From Lytechinus variegatus (lineage: Eukaryota > Echinodermata > Echinoidea > Temnopleuroida > Toxopneustidae), in assembly GCF_018143015.1 (NCBI RefSeq), contig NC_054740.1, forward strand, positions 54,775,583 to 54,839,582: DNA of 64,000 nucleotides. The letters run 5' to 3'. Each line of letters begins with the position of its first letter. Position 1 is the first letter of the stretch. This document shows, piece by piece, positions 57,612 to 64,000 of the stretch. Under the pieces are notes generated by a model. It saw only the letters and a list, made by a program, of their open reading frames with translations. It had not been told where the DNA came from and ran no database searches. The position numbers and the translations under genes were made by a program.

Positions 57612-60600
57612 ATGAGTAGTGGAAAATATCCAGAAATGAACTGGGAGGCAACAGACCTACCCGAAGAGTTCCAGCTTTTCAGACAAAGAATGGAGCTGAT
57701 TCTAGCAGACCAAGACATAACTGATCAGAAGAAAATGGCTATAAAAATCAAGATTGCTGTAGGCAATGAAGGCTTGCGTCGAATCAATGCATCGGGGCTA
57801 TCAGAGACCGATAAAGAAAAACCGCAAGAGCTATGGAGACTATTAGAGGCACAGTTAAAGGTCAATATCAATTTTCGCATACACCGCTTAGAGCTAATGC
57901 GGTACAGGCAGAAACCAGATGAAACGATCGATGAATTCGTTACCAGGTGTAGGGACAAAGCCAAAAATTGCGATTTCGAGGAAGCTGAGTTAAATGAGCG
58001 AATCATGGAGCTAGTGATTGCGTCAACTCCAAGTCTCGAATTCCAAAAGTCATTGCTAGATCAACCGAAAGGTTACAAGGTCGAACAAATTTTGGTAGAA
58101 GGTCGTAAATACGAGGCAGTCGCTGCGAGCCGACAATGTCTTGAGACACTAGACCCTAAACAGAATATCGATTCGTTCAAGCGTAACCAGGGACGAAAAG
58201 CATGTGGTAACTGCGGACGTTTCCACAAACCTCGTCAGTGCCCTGCGTATGACGATGAGTGCCGTTCCTGTGGCACCAAGGGCCATTGGGCCAAATTCTG
58301 TCGTAAATCGAAAAATGATCGTAGTCGTAAACAGAATCGTAGATCAGATGACCAAAGATCAGACACGGTATCTGATGATCGGAAACCAAGACAAAACAAA
58401 TCACGATCAAAGTCGAAAAGTCGAAAGAGTAAACCAATAAGCGAAATGGACATAACACATGATACTACCACAGATCATGATCATTATCAATCTACAGATA
58501 GTCCATTCAACGTAGCACAATTCGACACCATACACACTAATGGACCACACACAGTTGTAAATCCAGAAGGTACTGTAGCATTTGCTAACATTGACATAAT
58601 ATGCCCACAGAGAGTAGGTCAACATAAGCTTTACCTAAAAGTGGACTCGGGGGCAAGTGCTAACACTATCACAGTACGTACCGCCAAGGCAATTTACGGT
58701 CCAAAGTGGGAATCAGTAGTGAAACAAACAACAATAAAACTTGTAGCTTACGGAGAGACACAAATTCCATGTAAGGGTACACTAGACATAAAGTGTAGAT
58801 ACAAGAGTACAAAATGGTCAACACATACATTCTATGTAGCAGATGTCAATGGTCCAGCGATCCTAGGGTTGTTAGGTTGCACTGACCTTGGAATTATCAC
58901 AATTCACACAATGCACAACGAAACACCTACAAACAATCCTAAACCTAAACAAACACCTATCACAAGTGTAAGGGATCTCAAACAAGCATATCCAAATCAG
59001 TTTGACGCTATTGGTAGTTTCCGAGGGAAGGCAATGCTTCATGTCAAGGATGATGCTAAACCTACCATAGACGCACCCCGCAAGTGCAGCGTACACTTGA
59101 AAGACAAAATCAAGGCAGAACTGGACAATATGGAGCAGCAAGGAGTCATCAGAAAAATTGAGTACCACACCGATTGGTGCAGCTCCATGACCACTGTTGT
59201 GAAGAAAGATGGATCCATCAGGATTTGTCTTGACCCCAGGAGGTTAAATGATGCCTTGAAGAGATGCCCGCACAAGGTACCAACCTTGGAAGAGGTCCAA
59301 CCTGTCTTCGCAGGAGCTCAGTACTTCTCTAAGTTAGACGCGAAGGCTGGTTACTGGTCGGTTCACCTAGCAGAGGAGTGCCAGGATCTCACCACATTTC
59401 GTACACCATTTGGAAGGTACTGCTTCCAAAGACTACCATTTGGGTTATGTACTAGTCAGGATATCTTCCAGCAGCATATGGATAGGATTGTCCAAAATGT
59501 GCCAGGCTGCATATGCATCGCAGATGACATAGCGATCGTAGGAAGAACGGAGGAGGAACACGATAGGAATCTCTACCTACTCATGGAGACAGCAAAGCAA
59601 GAAGGCTTAGTGTTCAACAGCTCCAAATGTACTATCAAGAAGGAAGCCATCAACTTCTTTGGTTCCAAGTACACTAGATCAGGTATCTACCCAGATCCGA
59701 GCAAGGTAGAAGCTATCACATCAATGCCATCACCCAAGGACAAAGAAGATGTTCAGAGATGCCTAGGATTATTCACATACCTAGCAGCATACATTCCTAA
59801 CTTCTCAGAGAAGTCAGCGCCACTTCGAGAACTTCTACACAAGGAAGTACCATTCATCTGGGACGATGATCATGAACATTCCTTGAACAGCCTGAAAAGT
59901 GCAGTATCGTCAGGTGCATGTCTACAATTCTATGACCCAAAGAAAGAGACAACTCTTGAGGTAGATGCATCGATGAAAGGGCTAGGAGCATGCCTGCTCC
60001 AGCAAGGCAAACCAGTTGCATTTGCATCCAAAAGTCTTTCCACTGCACAGTCCAACTATTCCAACATAGAGAGGGAAACCTTAGCCCTAGTGTTTGGTAT
60101 CAACCGCTTCCATACATATCTGTTCGGGAAGGAATTCACCGTCATAACAGATCACAGACCATTGGAAATGATATGGAAGAAACCTCTTAGAAGTGCACCA
60201 CCACGTCTACAGAGATTGCTTATCAAAGTCCAAGGATACCGATTTCAAGTCAAGTATCGACCAGGAAAAGACATGATTCTTTCCGATACCTTGAGCCGAC
60301 TTCCTAATCCCAAGGAAGCACGCGATGTTCCGCTAGATGTCAGAGTGGAATCCATCTGCACTGAAGCCGAAGATTCGCACCAGATTGACTTGATATACTT
60401 CGGACAACACAAGAGAACAGAGCTTCAGAGAGAAACGGCTAATGATCCTGTTCTCAGATCACTATGGCAAATAGTCACTCAGGGATGGCCTGAGACCATC
60501 CAAGAATTGCCGACATCCCTTCGTCAATTTTGGTCTTACAGAGATGAAATTGGAGTATCACACGGAGTACTCTTCAAGGGAAGTCAAGTCATCATACCGA

Positions 60601-61706
60601 AGACACTAAGGAATGACATCCTTAGACAGCTTCATCTAGGACACATGGGAATCGAAAGCACGAGACGACTTGCTCGTGAGACAGTGTTCTGGCCAAACAT
60701 CAACAAGGACATTGATCAGTTGATAAAGCAGTGTGAAACATGCCAGAAACACCAAACAAGACAGCAGAAAGAGCCACTGCATCCCCATGATGTACCACCA
60801 GCACCATGGACCAGACTAGGAAGTGACTTGTTCATGCTCAATAGACAAGAGTATCTTCTCGTTACTGATTACTATTCCAAGTATCCGATCATTGCTAAGC
60901 TAACCGATACATCCAGTGCAGCTATAGCAAGACAGATGACGGGAATCTTCAGTCTGTTTGGTCCACCAGAAGAGATTGTGTCCGACAACGGTCCACAATT
61001 TGTCGGGAAACCATTCCAAGACATGTGCAAGAAGTGGAATATCAAGCACATCACTTCTTCACCGCACTATCCAAGATCCAACGGATTAGCTGAGAGAATG
61101 GTTCGTACAATCAAGAATCTGTTGACAAAGTGTTCTCAAACTAGCCAAGACAGTCAACTAGCCATGATGCACCTGAGAGCAACACCAGTTGACAATAACT
61201 TGAGATCACCAGCAGAGATGTTGTTTGGAAGACCCATCCGAACCACATTGCCAAGTCACTATCTTTCGAGAGATTCTGCTGCTACCGAGTTTCTCTTGAA
61301 TAGGCAAGACAAAATGAAAGAAGTGCATGATCGACATGCAAGTTCTGATCTGCCACCACTGCATGTAGGACAGCCTGTGAGAGTTCTGCATCCAAGAGAC
61401 AACACTTGGATACCAGCCAAAGTATCCAAAATCTGTGAAGAACCTCGATCCTACGAAGTTTCAACGCCGAATGGAGGAATCTTGAGGAGAAATAGATCTC
61501 ACTTGAGGGAAATTCCATCCACCAACCCAACTCCGAAGCGTGTGAGGTTCGACGAAGAAAACCACTCCACAGAAACTCAACCGGAGGAAGACAACGTCCA
61601 ACGAACACCAATGTCTAACTCTAATCAATCTCAACAGACACACTCACAAACCACGAGGTCTGGACGCACTATTCGCAAACCAGAGAGATTCATGTTTGAA
61701 GATTGA
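57612..61706 (+). CDS. gag-pol polyprotein of Ty3/gypsy element
   Basis: 1364 residues in one uninterrupted frame, without a gag/pol frameshift. In order: gag capsid-like region (1 to about 190); two CCHC zinc knuckles (198-210, shortened to C-X2-C-X3-H-X4-C, and 217-230, C-X2-C-X4-H-X4-C); aspartic protease with DSGAS (Asp345); reverse transcriptase with Asp576 in KLDAKAGYW and catalytic Asp638-Asp639 in CIADDIAIVG; RNase H with Asp785 (EVDAS) and TDHRP near 847; integrase with an HHCC zinc finger (His1008, His1012, Cys1041, Cys1044) and a D-D-35-E triad at Asp1072, Asp1125 and Glu1161. All catalytic residues are present, so the protein is predicted to be functional. IADD replaces the common YVDD/YADD. 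Confidence 0.97.
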   Translation: MSSGKYPEMNWEATDLPEEFQLFRQRMELILADQDITDQKKMAIKIKIAVGNEGLRRINASGLSETDKEKPQELWRLLEAQLKVNINFRIHRLELMRYRQKPDETIDEFVTRCRDKAKNCDFEEAELNERIMELVIASTPSLEFQKSLLDQPKGYKVEQILVEGRKYEAVAASRQCLETLDPKQNIDSFKRNQGRKACGNCGRFHKPRQCPAYDDECRSCGTKGHWAKFCRKSKNDRSRKQNRRSDDQRSDTVSDDRKPRQNKSRSKSKSRKSKPISEMDITHDTTTDHDHYQSTDSPFNVAQFDTIHTNGPHTVVNPEGTVAFANIDIICPQRVGQHKLYLKVDSGASANTITVRTAKAIYGPKWESVVKQTTIKLVAYGETQIPCKGTLDIKCRYKSTKWSTHTFYVADVNGPAILGLLGCTDLGIITIHTMHNETPTNNPKPKQTPITSVRDLKQAYPNQFDAIGSFRGKAMLHVKDDAKPTIDAPRKCSVHLKDKIKAELDNMEQQGVIRKIEYHTDWCSSMTTVVKKDGSIRICLDPRRLNDALKRCPHKVPTLEEVQPVFAGAQYFSKLDAKAGYWSVHLAEECQDLTTFRTPFGRYCFQRLPFGLCTSQDIFQQHMDRIVQNVPGCICIADDIAIVGRTEEEHDRNLYLLMETAKQEGLVFNSSKCTIKKEAINFFGSKYTRSGIYPDPSKVEAITSMPSPKDKEDVQRCLGLFTYLAAYIPNFSEKSAPLRELLHKEVPFIWDDDHEHSLNSLKSAVSSGACLQFYDPKKETTLEVDASMKGLGACLLQQGKPVAFASKSLSTAQSNYSNIERETLALVFGINRFHTYLFGKEFTVITDHRPLEMIWKKPLRSAPPRLQRLLIKVQGYRFQVKYRPGKDMILSDTLSRLPNPKEARDVPLDVRVESICTEAEDSHQIDLIYFGQHKRTELQRETANDPVLRSLWQIVTQGWPETIQELPTSLRQFWSYRDEIGVSHGVLFKGSQVIIPKTLRNDILRQLHLGHMGIESTRRLARETVFWPNINKDIDQLIKQCETCQKHQTRQQKEPLHPHDVPPAPWTRLGSDLFMLNRQEYLLVTDYYSKYPIIAKLTDTSSAAIARQMTGIFSLFGPPEEIVSDNGPQFVGKPFQDMCKKWNIKHITSSPHYPRSNGLAERMVRTIKNLLTKCSQTSQDSQLAMMHLRATPVDNNLRSPAEMLFGRPIRTTLPSHYLSRDSAATEFLLNRQDKMKEVHDRHASSDLPPLHVGQPVRVLHPRDNTWIPAKVSKICEEPRSYEVSTPNGGILRRNRSHLREIPSTNPTPKRVRFDEENHSTETQPEEDNVQRTPMSNSNQSQQTHSQTTRSGRTIRKPERFMFED

Positions 61707-62133
61707 ACATTATGAACACTCTAAACTCTCAAACAAAGAAGAGAAAGAGAAGAAAGAAGACAACACTGAAGACATTAGTGTAGTTTTAAGTTTATTATAT
61801 GCATGTATAAACATTGTACATTATTTTTGGTATGTCAAGATAGTGTTTACGAAATTATCAAAAAGACACTATAACCAAAACTTATTGTTTGGAAATATTG
61901 ATTTCAGGATCAATCCGGTTATCCAAATTACCTTCAGTTTTGCACAAGGTTAAAGTTATGTAAAATTGAAGATGCATACAGTTTATCACAAATTGGTATT
62001 ATTCTCACAAACCAAACAATTTCTATATTATTATCTGATAAATCATAACCAAGCCAAATTACCAAAATTTGCAGACTACCAAAAGTATTGTTTGAAAACA
62101 ATATCATTGAAATTTGAAATTCTCAATCTTATC
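61707..62133 (+). other. retrotransposon 3' untranslated region
   Basis: AT-rich sequence between the gag-pol stop and the purine tract. Two short frames (84-85 codons) show no envelope or other known features. Confidence 0.7.
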
Positions 62134-62146
62134 AGAAGAAGGGGGA
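62134..62146 (+). other. polypurine tract
   Basis: AGAAGAAGGGGGA immediately before the 3' LTR, the standard primer for plus-strand DNA synthesis in LTR elements. Confidence 0.85.
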
Positions 62147-62299
62147 TGTTACGATATCAGTATGGATATCTAAGCACTCCATACACCTCCCGCAACATGG
62201 ATACTATGCCTGTTGATTGACCTGCCTAGCTGGCCTGTATAATAAACCTGTATATACGTTCATACCAAAGTCTCCACCAGAGTCCTTTGTATTGGATCA
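62147..62299 (+). repeat. 3' LTR (153 bp)
   Basis: Same limits as the 5' LTR (TGTTACG to TTGGATCA). One C-to-T difference. It is followed by the target duplication CGTAC and then the resumed MITE. Confidence 0.95.
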
Positions 62300-62458
62300 C
62301 GTACTATTTTGAGTAGGGGGACACGTCCCCCTGTCCCCTCTGGGATTTCCGCCCGTGGGTGTAAATCCAGAGTTCTGGTGTAGTCACTATTTACAGGAGA
62401 TCAGAGGATACATAAATGAACTTAAAAGAACAGCATTATCTTGTGAATTCATTCCACA

Positions 62459-62678
62459 TGTTGGGCAACATACTGTCCACTGTGTTGGGTAATGTATGTT
62501 TGTAAAAAATATATTATATATTTTGGGCAATTATTATAAAATTGAGCAAATTTATTACCCAATTATAAGTTTTTATTACCCAATATAAGCAGATTTTAAC
62601 CAATAGTTGTATATGGACACTATGTTGCCGAGGGTTGGTTAAAAATTTGCATATTTTGCCAATTATTTTAAGAGTGTA
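62459..62678. mobile_element. MITE of TACACTCTTAAAAT family in gene D intron
   Basis: Counterpart of 40923-41152 and 48549-48779. The left end is lost (CACATGTTGGGCAACATAC), the right end ATTTTAAGAGTGTA is intact. Confidence 0.75.
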
Positions 62679-63082
62679 CCTATTTTAGTTTTTTTTTCCT
62701 TGAAAACTTATATTCCACTTTGTATATTGTATTAGATTGTGTAAATAAAACCATTTCCCCCAATTAACTGATTAATGACAAACATTGCGAGCGGTGGCCG
62801 CTCACATTATGATCTCTCTCCCTCCCCTTCTCTCTCTCTCTTCTCACCCATCTCCCATCTTCTCTTCTCTTTATTCTTTAAAAATTTTTCCTTAACTCCA
62901 TCTGATTATTTTTTCAGGCGCCAAGTGTTTGTTCAAACCTACTCAATTATGTTATTGGTTCGAACCAGGCAATTTCGTCACAATAATGTAATTTGTTACA
63001 AAGTCTTTCATGCCACTTTTATTTTATATGAAAATCATATATACATATATTTTGACCAAATATGTCTCCTCTATTTTTACAG

Positions 63083-64000
63083 ATCGAAGCAAATACCTTC
63101 ATCGGGGCACCTCAACTCAAGTCAATCAAGCTGCTCTACAACAATCTTCAGGTGTTCGATCGGTATGCACTAAACGGAACAGAAAACCGACTCCGAAACA
63201 TCTACTTGAGCAGGAACTCACTGAGAGTCATCGAGAATGGAACCTTCCAACTCGTACCAAAGCTAGAGGTCATTGACCTGTACCAAAACAGTCTTTCTCA
63301 ACTCACTTCCGGTGTCTTCCACAATTTAAAGAACCTCGAGCGTCTTTTTCTCGGCATGAACAAACTGGTTAATCTTCCTGAGGATGTCTTCAAAGACCTA
63401 TCTTCATTGGTCTACTTAGACCTGTCCAACAATTCTCTCACAACTCTTTACATTAATGTCTTTGCACATATGGATTACCTAATGACCATTGATCTCTCTG
63501 GAAATCGATTAATTTCTATTGGCAATGTTCTTCATCTACCGAATATTCGTTTGGATTTAAGATGGAACAAGCTTCATCAACTTGACAATTTGACCTTGGA
63601 GATCTTGACAAGCAACGCCGAAATTCTCTTCTTGAAAGGCAATCCTTGGTATTGCGACTGTAGTATGGAGCCATTGCGTCAATGGTATCAACAACTATCC
63701 ATAAGCAACGTGAAGGACGTCAAGATTGATAATCCAGTGTGTTCATACCCGAGCGAATTAGCAAATCACACTATCAATAACCTGAGCGTGTCTCTGTGCA
63801 TGGAGATACCAGCAAGCAGCGAAGAAACTTCTACAGCAGCTTCCCGTCCTTTCCCTTCTAATAATGAATTCCATAATGATGATAATGTTGGAATTGACAA
63901 GAACGTACCAATGTACCAATATTCTGTCACAGAGAGAGCTGAAAGTGGAAAAACAGATGATAAATTGTTGATTTTGATCGTTGGAATTGTGGTAGCATTT
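63083..64000 (+). CDS. LRR membrane receptor gene D, exon 2 (partial)
   Basis: Follows TTTTTACAG, phase 0, and stays open for 306 codons to the end of the window, reaching the start of the membrane helix (LLILIVGIVVAF). LRRs match gene C up to about TLYINVFAHM, then match gene B (LHQLDNLTLEILTSNAEILF), then become private: NPWYCDCSMEPL cap, VSLCMEIPASSEETSTAASR, and a stalk rich in Asn, Asp and Pro quite unlike the stalk shared by B and C. No disabling change is visible, so the gene appears intact despite the large intronic insertion. The tail lies outside the window. Confidence 0.92.
   Translation, partial: MEANTFIGAPQLKSIKLLYNNLQVFDRYALNGTENRLRNIYLSRNSLRVIENGTFQLVPKLEVIDLYQNSLSQLTSGVFHNLKNLERLFLGMNKLVNLPEDVFKDLSSLVYLDLSNNSLTTLYINVFAHMDYLMTIDLSGNRLISIGNVLHLPNIRLDLRWNKLHQLDNLTLEILTSNAEILFLKGNPWYCDCSMEPLRQWYQQLSISNVKDVKIDNPVCSYPSELANHTINNLSVSLCMEIPASSEETSTAASRPFPSNNEFHNDDNVGIDKNVPMYQYSVTERAESGKTDDKLLILIVGIVVAF

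Larger units (their letters stand above)
56831..62299 (+). mobile_element. Ty3/gypsy LTR retrotransposon, complete
   Basis: 5469 bp in the same orientation as gene D. It has two 153-bp LTRs, a primer binding site right after the 5' LTR, one fused gag-pol frame, a purine tract before the 3' LTR and no envelope frame. Target duplication CCTAC (56826-56830) and CGTAC (62300-62304), five bases with one mismatch, as usual for Ty3/gypsy. With one LTR difference in 153 and an unbroken frame, it looks recent and possibly still mobile. The single frame and small size recall the mag/SURL type of elements known in sea urchins; that is an inference from layout. Confidence 0.95.
56566..62356. mobile_element. 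hAT-like MITE in gene D intron, split by LTR element
   Basis: Left part 56566-56830 begins CAGGGGCGGAAAT; right part 62305-62356 ends GATTTCCGCCCGTG. Together they equal the MITE in genes B and C. The sequence CCCCTACTATTTTGAGTAGG, intact in gene B at about 40742, is broken here after CCCCTAC by the retrotransposon. Confidence 0.88.
53745..64000. repeat. LRR tandem block 3 (carries gene D), cut by window end
   Basis: Homologous to blocks 1 and 2 from GTGCCATA onward. It includes a SINE, promoter, both exons and intron MITEs, and is enlarged by a Ty3/gypsy insertion at 56831-62299. Confidence 0.88.

Noticed and set aside
61696..62220. Envelope-like gene after gag-pol
   Set aside because: The two 84-85-codon frames have no signal peptide, cleavage site or membrane anchor; the region is the 3' UTR of the retrotransposon.

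Overview
This is a repeat-rich, AT-rich animal genomic window with introns. Its content suggests a marine invertebrate deuterostome, most likely an echinoderm such as a sea urchin. That placement is an inference: the window holds tRNA-derived SINEs ending in (ATT)n, many short hAT-type and other inverted-repeat elements, a foldback element built from short tandem repeats (an architecture described for sea urchin TU elements), a Ty3/gypsy element with one fused gag-pol frame, and expanded leucine-rich-repeat (LRR) membrane receptors. No ribosomal RNA, confident tRNA gene, CRISPR array or bacterial-type operon is present.

Layout. 1-21 kb: no convincing host gene; instead inverted-repeat elements, SINE fragments, 3' ends of a non-LTR retrotransposon, a 15-bp minisatellite (6.95-7.28 kb) and a second minisatellite with a roughly 214-bp higher-order period (10.2-10.9 kb). 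21.3-24.0 kb: the last three coding exons of a plus-strand FKBP-type prolyl isomerase with a C-terminal membrane anchor; its first exon(s) were not identified. 24-28.4 kb: two palindromic elements and an (AT)n tract. 28.4-31.0 kb: LRR gene A, two exons, running into a 500-base assembly gap (31001-31500).

31.9-34.5 kb: a hAT-like element and a GAT-rich microsatellite. 34.55-64.0 kb: a tandem array of three LRR genes (B, C, D) on repeated blocks of about 8.4 kb. Each gene has a 288-bp first exon (signal peptide, N-terminal cap, first repeats) and a long second exon (the remaining repeats, C-terminal cap, stalk, membrane helix, short tail). The phase-0 intron falls at the same place in A, B, C and D, so all four are paralogues. 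None has a TIR or kinase domain.

The repeats date the array. A 313/287-bp hAT-like element and another inverted-repeat element lie in the intron of B, C and D and therefore predate the duplication. Other insertions are specific to B: a nested foldback element, a 986-bp TA-flanked element, a non-LTR 3' end and a 143-bp element. In D, an intact, apparently young Ty3/gypsy retrotransposon (56831-62299, 153-bp LTRs differing at one base) sits inside the hAT-like element inside the intron, and fully explains why D's intron is 7.65 kb instead of 2.2 kb. Sequence patches shared in different combinations by B, C and D indicate gene conversion or unequal crossing over, as expected of a fast-evolving receptor cluster. 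Function as immune receptors is an inference from architecture only.
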